Part shown: piece after piece, positions 1-11,947 of the stretch
Numbering within the stretch: the stretch's first letter is position 1
How the letters are laid out: each line of letters starts with the position of its first letter
From: Amanita rubescens
Taxonomy: Eukaryota > Basidiomycota > Agaricomycetes > Agaricales > Amanitaceae
Assembly (NCBI GenBank): GCA_015039365.1
Contig: WION01000312.1
Coordinates: 1-60,728, forward strand
DNA: 60,728 nucleotides
Direction of reading: 5' to 3'
Program-made: the position numbers and the translations under genes
Notes under the pieces: generated by a model
Told to the model about the DNA's origin: nothing
What the model saw: the letters and a program-made list of their open reading frames with translations, nothing else
Database searches by the model: none

Positions 1-429
1 CGAGCAATCAGTTGAAGTCGATTACCGTTCGACATGATTTTACAATTAGATAATGGATTGTGTCGTATGGTTGTCAATATCAGGGAGGTTCACGCGTCAC
101 GTCCGAGTCACATATCTCCTGGCTTCATCGATATCTTCTCGTGCCACGCCCCTGCCTGCACGAACCTCTGCAATCACATTAATACTCATGTTTTACATGA
201 GGACGGATAGAGCATTCCAGCGTCAATCTGCCACTTTCCAGCTCCGTCATGCACGCAACTGGTAGTATCAAGTGACATCTAGCTAAGACATCCAGATAGT
301 GCTCAGATGGTGCATGCTACATACAACGTTGTGTATGTCACGATTACATGCGGGATTACTAAAAGCTGTTAAAAGAACCCTTTTGACGCCTCATATATGC
401 TCGTACCTTCCCTCCAACACACCGACACA

Positions 430-2927
430 ATGGCAGACGAGAGTAAGCCAGATCATGATTCCTTTACAACTAGAATGCTGAATATCAGTACTAGGAACAC
501 CTAAACATATACTTGTCATTGACGGCGGCGGTATGCGTGGACTCGCATCCCTTTTGATTATCGACGCAATAATGAAGGAGCTACTGACAAAGAACGGCAG
601 GGCTCTACTTCCATGCCAGGTTTTTGACCTTATCTGCGGCACATCCGTGGGCGGGTTAGTATCGATCCTTCTTGGAAGATTAGGGCTGGATTGTGAGACG
701 GCTATCGACATCTATGAACTGGCCGTCAAGGAACTCTTCAGCGAGAAAGGAGACGTATGGAAGATTATTGCGGATGGCCGTTTCCTGGATACGTCAAAGT
801 TCGATGCCTTCGTAGCCCATATAGTAACAAAGTATACCGGGTCACCTGATATCTCGATCAGATTGCCCCTCCAAGACAATCAGGATCTTCACAGCCATCC
901 GAGTACGAAGGTATTGTAATTCGGATACTTGAATGCATTGTATGGAAACCCTGTACAATCTCTCTCATAGATGTTCGTTACAATGATGGAAAGCGCTCCC
1001 AGCTACACCCATACCATTAGCTCATACAAACGACAATTATCACCTTCCGCTAGCCGCCACTGGACCGTCCCAGAAATTGCAAGGACGACTATAGCTTCGC
1101 CAATTTACATTTCTCCACAGACATTCCAAACCGACAAGCTTCGTCGATTTCAGGACTCTGGATTCGGAGGCTACAATAATCCTATGGTCTTGGCGTCAAG
1201 CGAGTGGAAGAAGATATGGCCCGAAGAACGCATTGGACTAGTTCTCAGTTTGGGCACAGGCTTACGAGATTATCTTCCTAAAGTGTTACCCACGACCAGG
1301 GAATGGCATCCATCACCCCAGTATGCCCGTAAATTCTCCGACCACGTCTTCAAACAGCTGGGCGTCCGAAGACAAGATGACATTGAGCTGAACATCAACT
1401 ACGCTATTAGGCAGCTGGCACGTATTGCCGCAGATTCGAGCCTCTCTCATCAACAGTTTATGTTTGAGACGTTTTTTTCGGTCAGACAGCCCTTTTTTAC
1501 TATTTCCGAAGCTGATTGTTCTGTAGTGGTCATTATTACCGTATAGATGAATCTTTTGGTCTCAGCTGGTTTGACCTCGTCGACGTTTTTCAATCAGACG
1601 TAGTAAAGGCGAACGTCAACAATTGGCTGAAGACGAACGTCGAATTTATTAGGGGCATAACAACAAGTTTAGGCGCGAAGAGCCCACCCCCTGCTATTCA
1701 AGAGATACCTAAGAGCGTGCCCGCACCGGTAGAACCTCTCTTCGTCATAGATATACCTAAGATCGAGGAACCTGCACCCCATATATGGAACCTCCCACCG
1801 TTGAAGATGCGCCCAAGAGCGAGGAATCTGCACCCCCACCTCCGGCTACTATGGAGATAGCCCAGGTCATGAAACCTCCGCCTCCACCCGCAAAAACTGT
1901 CCAGGGTTATAATCCAGTGATGGATGAGCCTCGGCCAACCGTGATAGAAGACTATCTCAGGTAAGTGCTCCCTTGATGTAACCTATTCTTTACTGATCGT
2001 AAAATCAAAGGAACTATGATGTCTTATTCATAATCGACGACTCTGGATCGGTAAGTAGAGCGCCACGGTGGAAGTAATCAATCTCAGTACGACCATAACA
2101 GATGTTAGGATCTCGGTGGGACGAAACCCGGGATGCACTTCTTGAAATCGCAGACTACGCATTAAAGCTGAATGTGCGCTCAATGAGCTTGCGATTCCTG
2201 AACTGCGATATCTATGATCAAGGAGCACAAGTGCGTCTGTATACCATGCGTCGCAACTCCGGTCTCACTTTTAGCAGGGTGCAGAAACAATTAAATCGAG
2301 ATTTGACGGTATTATGCCAAACGGTAGGGAATACAGTATTGTTGTATTCGTTCCTAGATTTATGATATTCGCAAGGATGGACGCCGACGGGGGCAATACT
2401 GAAAGCCGTGCTTAATGGCCATCTTGACAGAATCGACCGCACCGTCTCCAACTCCGAAGAATACTCGAAGATTCCGCCGTTAGATATCATTATCCTTACG
2501 GACGGAGTGCCAAGTGCGCTATTCTCTTTGACAGTAAAATCGGCCTCATGAGCTTATTCGTTTTATCCTTGTAGCTGACGACCCGGCTAGCGTCATCGAG
2601 CAAGCCGTGGCGCGCCTGAAAAGTTCCAGATACCATCCCAACACGATGGGCATCCAATTCGTACAGATCGGAGATGAGCCAGATGCGAAAGAGGCCTTGA
2701 CGGCGCTCGTTAAAGGTGATAACGGGGTAAGATATGGTGATCATAGTGTTACCTCAACTTTCTAATGCACATCCTAGAGCATCGTCGACACGGTACCATA
2801 CAGAGGGGTTTTGACCTCTACAGAATTGCGAAGAATCGTTCTTGGTGGATTGCATCCGAATGTCCGTGCTTTGGTGCCTGAGACCTGGCTCGCCAAAGAC
2901 ACCTACGTGCCGATAGACCAGGTGTGA
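430..2927 (+). CDS. Patatin-like phospholipase fused to a C-terminal von Willebrand A (vWA) domain
   Basis: This spliced gene encodes a predicted cytosolic lipid acyl hydrolase joined to a metal-dependent protein-binding domain. I start it at ATG 430. A 46-nt intron (443-488) then joins MADE to ILGTPKHILVIDGGGMRG. The patatin domain shows the oxyanion loop DGGGMRG, the nucleophile motif GTSVGG (around 640-660) and the catalytic Asp in DSGFGGYNNP (around 1155). Further introns lie at about 910-970, 1472-1534, 1962-2010, 2042-2101 and 2230-2274. A proline-rich linker (1690-1960) leads into the vWA domain, whose MIDAS residues look complete: DDSGSM split by an intron, the Thr of WTPTG, and LTDG. 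It ends with TGA at 2925-2927. The last ~1.1 kb is nearly identical to the end of the kinase gene at 36998-39678, in inverse orientation. Catalytic activity is inferred from the intact motifs. Exon edges are by eye. Confidence 0.82.
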
Positions 2928-3105
2928 GTATTGTAGGTGCATTGCTCAGTTTTTTCACATTCTATGGAGGAACGTATGGTTTCATGTAGTTGTAGGCCCA
3001 TAATTGATCTCAAATGCACTATCTTCATGTAATCGTCGACTGTTCGATATTGATCGCTCAATGAAGCAAACGCTGATTTGAAGGAACCAACGAGGCATCA
3101 TGTCA
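1845..3105 (+). repeat. Inverted segmental duplication, copy A (vWA module plus 3' flank)
   Basis: This segment matches the reverse complement of about 36845-38050. Homology starts at the codons ATMEIAQVM, just before the vWA domain, runs through all vWA exons and introns, and continues past the stop codon into about 150 bp of 3' flank (shared words such as catgtaatcgtcgactgttc). Copy A encodes a longer C-terminus (TWLAKDTYVPIDQV) than copy B, which lost about 27 bp there. The left boundary sits in the proline-rich linker of both host genes. Confidence 0.85.
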
Positions 3106-3778
3106 AACACGTTCGACCCCAAGTTCCCCGAATTACATTGTGTCCTAATCTCGTCTTTCAAGGTTCTTGATTTGGTAGATCAGTCGGATTTTACGTCAAA
3201 TGAGCAACAGAGTACTGCCCTCGATGCTCAGGATTGATTCAAGGTTCTCCAGGGTGAACGATTTGGACCTAGCGGCAATATCATTCGTGTACAGGCAAGG
3301 TGAATAGACAGACTAGGCAGCTTCGAAGCGCTAGAACCCATTTCTTTTTCCATCAGGCTGACACGCGCCGCGCCTCGCTCCAGCCAACAACCTTGGTGTG
3401 ATTGACTCAAAAAGGAAGTGAATATCATTTCGCTTCCGTTGGTTTTTAGAACTGTCAAACGCCTGTTCGGGATGCCATAATAATCCAATATCCCGTCAAC
3501 GAGGCTTGAGATCTGGGCGCTTGATGGTACACGAGGTCGTTAGATTTGCAGTGTGAAAACATCGGATTAGGAGTAAGTGTTGTGCGTCACATCATGTCAC
3601 TGTCACACACAATCGTAGTCAGAACGCCAGCAACGAACCGAGATTCTTCATAACTACAACATGGCTTACAACATGTGGCAGCAATTTCATGCCCTCGGAA
3701 CCCCTCTCGTGCGTTATTTCTTCCCGTCATTTGCGTGCAAGTCTGATCTTGGTATAAGATACTTTTCGTATCTGGCGC
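2928..3778. other. Intergenic region
   Basis: No supported gene. The first ~170 bases belong to the inverted duplication described above. The remainder has only short open frames with no recognisable product. The last part is the presumed promoter and leader of the repeat-protein gene. Confidence 0.6.
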
Positions 3779-6700
3779 ATGTTGCAAGAGTCGCCATTCA
3801 CGATGCTCGGGCCCTTCCTAGCACTCGTGATTCTTTGCTTCCCGAACTTTGCAATGGCGCAAGGCAGAATGACGATTTGCGTTTCAACTCACGAACCTAC
3901 AGGCACCACAACCGCAATGAAAGTTATCCGGACGGGTATATCTCTACAACCACAATCGAAAATATAACGCCCTACTTGGTGCCATGCAATGGAACGAATT
4001 GGACGGCTTATCGCGAAACGGAAACAGACGTAATACCGACGTGCAACGAGACTCATGTGAGGGATGAGCCTCGCGTCAGAACGGGGCGGCCCGTCATGAC
4101 AGACTGCTTATTTCCAGGCGTACCGCCAACGACGTCTTTCACTACGAGGCCTAGTATTCCCGTCGTGCTGCCAACGACATCATCCACTACGAGGCCTAGT
4201 ATCCCCATCGTGCTTCCAACGACTTCATCTACTACGAGGCCTAGTATCCCCATCGTGCTTCCAACGACTTCATCCACTACGAGGCCTAGTATCCCAATCG
4301 TACTTCCAACGACTTCATCCACTACGAGGCCTAGTATCCCCGTCGTACTTCCAACGACTTCATCCACTACGAGGCCTAGTATCCCCGTCGTACTTCCAAC
4401 GACTTCATCCACTACGAGGCTAGTATCCCCATCGTGCTGCCAACGACTTCATCTACTACGAGGCCTAGTATCCCCGTCGTGCTTCCAACGACATCATCTA
4501 CTACGAGGCCTAGTATCCCCGTCGTGCTTCCAACGACATCATCTACTACGAGGCCTAGTATCCCCGTCGTGCTTCCAACGACTTCATCTACCACGAGGCC
4601 TAGTATCCCCGTCGTGCTTCCAACGACTTCATCCACTACGAGGCCTAGTATCCCCGTCGTGCTGCCAACGACATCATCCACTACGAGGCCTAGTATCCCA
4701 ATCGTGCTGCCAACGACATCATCTACTACGAGGCCTAGTATCCCCGTCGTGCTTCCAACGACATCATCCACTACGAGGCCTAGTGTCCCAATCGTGCTGC
4801 CAACGACTTCATCTACTACGAGGCCTAGTATCCCCATGGTGCTTCCAACGACTTCATCTACTACGAGGCCTAGTATCCCCGTCGTGCTGCCAACGACTTC
4901 ATCCACTACGAGGCCTAGTATCCCAATCGTACTTCCAACGACTTCATCCACTACGAGGCCTAGTATCCCCGTCGTGCTGCCAACGACATCATCCACTACG
5001 AGGCCTAGTATCCCCATCGTGCTTCCAACGACTTCATCTACTACGAGGCCTAGTATCCCCGTCGTGCTGCCAACGACTTCATCTACTACGAGGCCTAGTA
5101 TCCCTGTCGTGCTGCCAACGACATCATCCACTACGAGGCCTAGTATCCCAATCGTACTTCCAACGACATCATCCGCTACGAGGCCTAGTGTCCCCGTCGT
5201 GCTTCCAACGACGTCATCTACTACGAGGCCTAGTATCCCCATCGTGCTTCCAACGACTTCATCTACTACGAGGCCTAGTATCCCCATCGTGCTTCCAACG
5301 ACTTCATCCACTACGAGGCCTAGTATCCCAATCGTACTTCCAACGACTTCATCCACTACGAGGCCTAGTATCCCCGTCGTACTTCCAACGACTTCATCCA
5401 CTACGAGGCCTAGTATCCCCGTCGTACTTCCAACGACTTCATCCACTACGAGGCCTAGTATCCCCATCGTGCTGCCAACGACTTCATCTACTACGAGGCC
5501 TAGTATCCCCGTCGTGCTTCCAACGACATCATCTACTACGAGGCCTAGTATCCCCGTCGTGCTTCCAACGACATCATCTACTACGAGGCCTAGTATCCCC
5601 GTCGTGCTTCCAACGACTTCATCTACCACGAGGCCTAGTATCCCCGTCGTGCTTCCAACGACTTCATCCACTACGAGGCCTAGTATCCCCGTCGTGCTGC
5701 CAACGACATCATCCACTACGAGGCCTAGTATCCCAATCGTGCTGCCAACGACATCATCTACTACGAGGCCTAGTATCCCCGTCGTGCTTCCAACGACATC
5801 ATCCACTACGAGGCCTAGTATCCCCGTCGTGCTTCCAACGACTTCATCCACTACGAGGCCTAGTATCCCAATCGTGCTGCCAACGACATCATCCACTACG
5901 AGGCCTAGTGTCCCAATCGTGCTTCCAACGACTTCATCTACTACGAGGCCTAGTATCCCCATCGTACTTCCAACGACTTCATCCACTACGAGGCCTAGTA
6001 TCCCCATCGTGCTGCCAACGACATCATCTACTACGAGGCCTAGTATTCCCGTCGTGCTGCCAACGACTTCATCCACTACGAGGCCTAGTATCCCCATCGT
6101 GCTTCCAACGACTTCATCTACTACGAGGCCTAGTATCCCTGTCGTGCTGCCAACGACTTCATCTACTACGAGGCCTAGTATCCCTGTCGTGCTGCCAACG
6201 ACATCATCCACTACGAGGCCTAGTATCCCCGTCGTACTTCCAACGACTTCATCCACTACGAGGCCTAGTGTCCCAATCGTGCTGCCAACGACTTCATCTA
6301 CTACGAGGCCTAGTATCCCCATTGTGCTTCCAACGACTTCATCTACTACGAGGCCTAGTATCCCCGTCGTGCTGCCAACGACTTCATCCACTACGAGGCC
6401 TAGTATCCCAATCGTACTTCCAACGACTTCATCCACTACGAGGCCTAGTATCCCCGTCGTGCTGCCAACGACATCATCCACTACGAGGCCTAGTATCCCC
6501 ATCGTGCTTCCAACGACTTCATCTACTACGAGGCCTAGTATCCCCGTCGTGCTGCCAACGACTTCATCCACTACGAGGCCTAGTATCCCAATCGTGCTGC
6601 CAACGACATCATCCACTACGAGGCCTAGTATCCCCATCGTACTTCCAACGACATCATCCACTACGAGGCCTAGTATCCCCATCGTGTTTCCAACGACTTC

Positions 6701-7076
6701 ATCTACTACGAGGCCTAGTATCCCCATCGTACTTCCAACGACTTCATCCACTACGAGGCCTAGTATCCCCATGGTGCTTCCAACGACTTCATCTACTACG
6801 AGGCCTAGTATCCCCGTCGTGCTGCCAACGACTTCATCCACTACGAGGCCTAGTATCCCCATCGTGCTTCCAACGACGTCATCCACTACGAGGCCTAGTA
6901 TCCCCATCGTACTTCCAACGACTTCATCTACTACGAGGCCTAGTATCCCTGTCGTGCTGCCAACGACGTCCAGCGTTCAATGTGTCCCATGCACCAGCTG
7001 TATCCCAGCCACCAACTACGTGACTGTTACGGTGACCGCCCCTCCGGTCACCATCACGAAATGCGAGCCTTGCTAG
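3779..7076 (+). CDS. Secreted Thr/Ser/Pro-rich tandem-repeat protein, frameshifted by a 1-bp deletion
   Basis: This looks like a mucin- or adhesin-like extracellular protein. From ATG 3779 (or 3803) the frame encodes a clear signal peptide, MLGPFLALVILCFPNFAMA, with a likely AMA-QG cleavage. The next segment with N-glycosylation sites (NITPYL, NGTNWT, NETHV) is in another frame, so an unresolved intron or a frameshift lies between about 3880 and 3960. The array then encodes PTTSSTTRPSIPVVL units. In the seventh unit one C is missing at 4420, which moves the frame by one; from 4434 the same peptide repeat continues to a Cys-rich end (CVPCTSC...KCEPC, stop 7074-7076). Read literally, the deletion replaces the T/S/P repeat with a basic Cys/His-rich one. 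The C-terminal cysteines and conserved repeat frame argue that 4434-7076 is the true frame. Family not recognised. Confidence 0.6.
4126..6974 (+). repeat. 45-bp minisatellite, 63 units plus a partial one
   Basis: Units start at 4126, 4171, 4216, 4261, 4306, 4351 and 4396, then (after a 44-bp unit) at 4440 and every 45 bp to 6960. Each encodes 15 residues. Variation is confined to a few synonymous or conservative sites (I/V, cttcc/ctgcc, acttca/acatca). There is higher-order structure: the variant pattern of 4216-4790 recurs at about 5250-5825, an offset of 23 units. The second copy has the full ggcc where the first has ggc at 4419-4420. Confidence 0.95.
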
Positions 7077-8907
7077 ACATATATCTGAATCTGAAGGGTA
7101 CCGTGACATAAAGTATGGCCGATTACTTTCTATATTCGAGCGAGTGCTAAGCAATTACTAGCTGATCGTTTCTGTTTACCATTTGTCTTGATAGTGCCTA
7201 TGACGGAACATTGATGCGTTGTGAGCATCGTTCCCATTAAGTGGAAGACTGTCCTGATTTGCAATATAGCTGTGCGTACACGTCCAAGTGATCCTGAGGC
7301 GGGAAAAAGTATTTCAATACAAATATTGTGACAAGCCCGTAACGAATGTTTATTGCATATAAAAACGCCTGTATTCTCTGATCAATTTTATCCGATCTGA
7401 TACCTATGTCTGAATATGGACAGAGGAAATACATCTTCCTGTGATGTTGTGAGGGCATCCCAAGTATCATATCCCGATGATCATCAGGCAGACACTACCA
7501 CAATGTCACCACGACATCACGATTCACTAGATTGACTCAGATAGCTCATCACAAATAAATGTGGTTGCTACTCGACTGTTACATTTCTCGGAACATTCAA
7601 TATATTGCATGCTAAGATACTACTCATAAAAATCTATTAGGGGTGATATGGACACGTTGTGGTAATGACAGGGTGTCGAGTCTGTCGACCGCGGTCCGCG
7701 TCGTGTGTGGGTATGCTATGTGATCCGGGCAAAAGATGGAAGCCACCGTGGCGCTGCGGGGGACTGTTTGGTCGATGGGCCATCTGGGTGCGGGCGAAGG
7801 GGGGAGGACACATATCGAGTATTGTGAGTGTTGCGAGTGTTGCCGCGGTGGGCCGGTGGCAAAGGGTTTCTTGAAGAGCAGTGGCGGGTTCTAGTAATTG
7901 GGTTGAGTTAATAAATTCTAAACCGTGTTTGGGTGCTGGCGAGGGGGGGAGGACACATACCGAGTATTGTGCGTGTTGCCGCGGTGGCCAAGGGGGTATG
8001 GGTTCGTTCGTGTACGGTGTTAGTGGAGATGCCATGTCTTTGTTTGTATGTCCAAATAATGGACTTTGCCTATATTCCTGTTCATCCACACCCGCGACCG
8101 CTCGCAATTGGAGCCTCGTGCTCCCTCCCTCGGATGTATTCATGATCATAGTATTATAGATTAGTGGTATGTTGTACTTATCGAGAGTGTACATGTCGAA
8201 TACAAAAAAAATATGATAATGGACATCATGGTAAGGTCAACGTGATGTCAATATGGTATCTAATAAAGATGTCTAAATTATGCCCTAGAAGCAGATGTTA
8301 GGCAAACATTCTACTGGCAAACATCAGGGTGACATTGTCCGGTCATATAAAAATTGTTGCCAAGTCAAACATTGTGCTGATAACCAGGGTTTAGATGTTG
8401 TATCAACATCTCGAAAAATTCCGATCGTCAGGTTATTCTGATGTCACAATGGCGTGTTACAGATCTCATATTAACAGTTGCGCTCTCAGGCACATCTAAC
8501 ATTTTTCTCATTTGGACGTGTAGATTTCAGAACGTCGCGTATTTCCCTTGTGGGGTGAGAAGCGGTCCATATTGGGCCGGTAAATAGAGGATCCGAAATG
8601 CCGGACTCTTCCGGTACTTGTCGCCAGTTGGCAGATAATCACTTGTCAGTTGTGGGCCACCGCATCGCGTGGCATGGTCCGAGGCTGGCAGGGAATATAC
8701 AGGCATATATTCTATTAGAAGGTCTACGTCTAGGTTGAATGTTACTATGAATTGAATTCTATTGGAATATTTAAATAGACTGCGTGACAAACTTGTCGTC
8801 TAGTACACCTGGCGATTTAGCGAACGCTGACGAAAGCTTTTGCGTAACTGATGCTATGAAGTCTATTGATAAACTTAGCTTGAAGAATAGCAATTGAAAT
8901 GATCCAC
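7077..8907. other. Non-coding stretch with a short direct repeat
   Basis: No supported gene. A ~60-bp direct repeat (gggggaggacacata...cgagtattgtg...gtgttgccgcggtgg) occurs at about 7798-7860 and again at about 7945-8000. The section 8220-8500 is AT-rich with many imperfect tgatgt/acatc words, possibly an eroded repeat. Confidence 0.5.
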
Positions 8908-9790
8908 TTACCGCGCTGAAGCGCGTGCTGTAGGTGTCACCTCCACCTTTGGCGACAACCCTTGATCCTTCTCTTCCTCCATCGACAGAACCTTGCGTTT
9001 CTTCACTCGAGCACCCTGTCCCTTCGTCTTCGTTTTGGGTTCCTGACGATGGTTCTTTTCCTTTCGCCCCCGCTTCGCAGCTGGTATGGTAGTCTCCGTT
9101 GTCACAGTTGCGGAAACTTCAGCTTCATCGTTTGGTGCAGCCATGATAGATATTATGTGCACCTCTGTCAGAGAAAAGACCAGACTCTGCTCTTGGTTCA
9201 ACTGCAATGGCCTTGTCAATATCAAGTACTTCGCTTGTCAAGGCAACCTGTGTTGCAACTTCAATGTCTGGTGACAAAGGTGGCATGGCGGTGCTGGATG
9301 TAGCGGAGGGTATCATCGTTGGTGGGCTCCACTGTAACAGGACTTGTCTTCGCTCCGACCGTGGAGTCAGCGGGAGTCGGCGTCACCGGTCGTAGCAACC
9401 GACACCGAGAGTAATGCTGCGCAAGTCGATCCAGTGCATGCGAAGGCGGCCCTGAGTGGATGACCTGTAAACAAGATAATTAGAGATCGTTAAATTGACC
9501 GTTTGTAGACTGACTGACGTACCGGGTAATTGAGTAGCGGCAAACTTCAAGAATTGCCGGCGCAGTTGTTCTTCATAGTTGGGAAGAAATGTTTGAAAGT
9601 TTCCTGTTTCGTTTCCATTTGATACCGTTACGCGGAAGAAGTTATAAGTAAAGCAAATCATAAGCGTGGGTCGAGCAGAAATTGATTAGGTGCTTACCAC
9701 TAGTATCCATACAACCCGTCGCAGCCTTTCTCGTCTCCCTTTCATGTTGTCGCTCTTGAAGCTGTTCGGTCTTCGTTGAGTGCTCATATG
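8908..9790 (-). CDS. Hypothetical multi-exon protein
   Basis: I do not recognise this protein. Read leftward, the codons QERQHERETRKAATGCMDTS join across an intron (donor gtaagc near 9702, acceptor aaacag near 9608) to GNFQTFLPNYEEQLRRQF, followed by KFAATQLPG. Another intron with a strong gtacgtcag donor (around 9522) and a ttgtttacag acceptor (around 9470) follows. Lower down, MAAPNDEAEVSATVTTETT leads into a strongly basic segment (AAKRGRKEKNHRQ, RVKKRKV) that looks like a nuclear localisation signal, ending at 8908. I could not resolve a single reading frame between 9470 and 9230, so this may be one gene with an undetected intron or a degraded gene. Confidence 0.35.
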
Positions 9791-10013
9791 GGTAGAAGAA
9801 ACCTGATCAAGACTCACGAGTCACGACTCACTGCGATGCTCACCGGAATTGTCTTACCGGCAAACGCCGTGCGTCCCACGAAGAAAAGGATGGGTCTCGC
9901 CGTTGCTTCACCGGGTAACACCGCGAGTAGATGTCTCGTGAATTGCCGTGCGCTGCTTGGGTGTCTAGCGCCGTTGTCTGGGGTAAACCCGCGCGAGGAA
10001 AATACCGAGTAGG

Positions 10014-10569
10014 TTGCGGGGATTCAACACCGCCATCATCATATCCAACCTGCACGATTTCCTGGTGGAACATGCGACGTTCCCATCCCCTCAACCTAAC
10101 GAGGGTCTATCTGTCGGCACCACAGACATATCTCTAGTTGAAGTCCCGTTGCTCGAGAGGGAGTGGAAAGCCAACCACGCTGTGCGAGACAATACCCTTG
10201 TTGAGAAACTTTGCAATACTCTCAAGAACATCCTCGGGAACACCCCTTTTGCCAGAGGATGCCGAAAATAAACTCCTATCGCGGTTTTCACCTAGGATAC
10301 AGCTCCGTCCGAATGGCGAAGAAGAGTCCGATTGGAAAGAGAATCCAAGCGAAAGCCACGTAAGTGTTTTAACTCTTCATTCGAGGCACGGCAATTCAGG
10401 CTAATCTTTGGAACAGAGTCGGGTTTTGTTGGCCGAAGTCCTCCGAGCTTTACTATTAGACCACTGCTTGTCGGTATATCATGGTCAATACGACTTGGTG
10501 AAAAAATTAGAACAAGTGGCGGACAGAGGGATGCTCTTCGTCAATCGCTATCACCCAACCCACTCTTGA
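10014..10569 (+). pseudogene. Fragment of an unrecognised gene, frameshifted
   Basis: An open stretch from about 10014 (LHDFLVEHATFPSPQPNEGL...LCNTLKNILGNTP) continues in a different frame as LLPEDAENKLLSRF from about 10250. The shift falls at the run ccccttttg (10245-10253), where one base would restore one frame. A canonical intron (gtaagtgttt at about 10361 to ttggaacag at about 10418) joins the frame to RVLLAEVLRALLLDHCLSVY, stop 10567-10569. No upstream start is apparent. The coding look is good across the intron, but I cannot name the family. Confidence 0.4.
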
Positions 10570-11527
10570 AGCTTGAAGATTCAGCATTGTTACATCAATA
10601 CTTGTCTCTTTCCCATAGTACCCGCTTCCGCTACTGTAATATACAATGCTGCAATAAAAAATAATTTTGAAACTTGAACTGCTTTGCTAAGCCACAAAAC
10701 CGATCTCAGTGCGATCTCAGTGCTTTCAGAGCCATCAAAACGGCTCTCGGAGCAATGTACCTTGCATAAAAAAGTGGCGAGGCGCTCTGACACCACTCCG
10801 GCAGCTCCGGAAAGCCGCTGGAACGGCCAGAGTGGAACCTGCCGAAAACCTGCCAATGTAGCGAGAACTACTGATCTGGAAGTACGCTTCATCACGGAAG
10901 TACGTCGCTTTGCTTTGTTCTATGCTTGACTCTGGTGAATGCAATATTTCTGTTTGTGCCAAATGAAGACTAGATAACGCGCAAACGGCGTTCGCTACCG
11001 CCCCTTTCGGATTTTGCGTAATCAACTTAATCATTTAATTAGTCCTGCTATGTGCATGGGCATGGGCTCTTACGGAATATGTCACGTCAGCCAAGCCATT
11101 TCCAATCAACATGGGATGCAGAGAACGCATTTGAGCGAAGTAATAGTAATAGAAGACACGTTCATCTAAGGAATGTTCCAGTGAAGGCGAGGCCAGCACA
11201 GGCAATGTGAAAGATGGACATCAGGAAAAACTCAGCCCGATTGTAGCCACGCGGTTGGATTGATAGCCGAATATATCATCTCCACGCACATAGATCCATA
11301 TCATGATCCGATATCGACGACAGTGATGCTCCATCATTTCTGCCGCAGCGATAACGTGCGTCGTAGATAGTACATTATGCTGTCACGGAGTTTCTATGGC
11401 AGCATTTGCTTATTGCTATATGGTCTATGGATGCCACTATAGGCCGGCACTCAAGATCGGGGATAAAATAGTTATTAGACATTCTTGTTCATTAGATTAT
11501 GTACATATGTGTTTGGGTAATGGAAAA
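10570..11527. other. Intergenic flank of the retrotransposon
   Basis: Nothing supportable as a gene. The final five bases, gaaaa (11523-11527), are the left copy of the target-site duplication of the Ty1/copia element. Confidence 0.6.
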
Positions 11528-11935
11528 TGTTAAATATAGAATTATATTTATAGAATGATTAACTATTGATTGACTACAATCAATGTTACTCATATCGCTC
11601 GCGTCATCCTTTATGTATGACATAGAGATGACATCATAATGACTTCATTATGATATCATAGTGACAACATGATAGACTCATGATTGCACCTTATGGTATG
11701 CTTAGCACGCCATATCTTCCCATCTATACTATACGCTTACACATATGTAGACACATATTTGTTCTCTCTTAAGTATATAAACCTGTCCTGTATCGTAGAA
11801 TAGGACAATCCATTCTCTTCCTCTTACTATCACTACTACGCCGAAGGGTAGTGCTAAGATCATATCGCAATAGGTAAGCTATTGCACCTGCTCATGCTGT
11901 GGACACGCTCTCGCGTAGACCTGTCTTCTTCGTCA
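11528..11935 (+). repeat. 5' LTR (408 bp)
   Basis: It begins TGTTAAATATAG and ends TTCTTCGTCA. A TATA motif (tatataa, 11774-11780) suggests transcription starts near 11800. A good splice donor, caatag/gtaagct, lies at about 11872 inside the presumed transcribed part. The only differences from the 3' LTR are g/a at about 11731 and a missing gtat near 11617. Confidence 0.95.
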
Positions 11936-11947
11936 GGTTATGGGCCC
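11936..11947 (+). promoter_or_regulatory. Primer binding site for a half initiator-tRNA
   Basis: GGTTATGGGCCC follows the 5' LTR without a gap. Its reverse complement, GGGCCCATAACC, is the anticodon arm of eukaryotic initiator tRNA-Met, not a tRNA 3' end. This is the internal (half-tRNA) priming known from Drosophila copia and yeast Ty5. Confidence 0.85.

Noticed and set aside
1..429. Short ORFs at 53-265 and 299-481 as genes
   Set aside because: No homology, no splice support; this is the promoter side of the patatin gene.
4053..6907. Long antisense frames over the 45-bp array
   Set aside because: The unit simply has no stop in that frame. There is no start context, signal peptide or homology; the sense frame has a signal peptide and a Cys-rich end.
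4126..6974. CRISPR-like array
   Set aside because: The units are contiguous 45-bp tandem repeats with no unique spacers, in a coding region of a eukaryotic genome.
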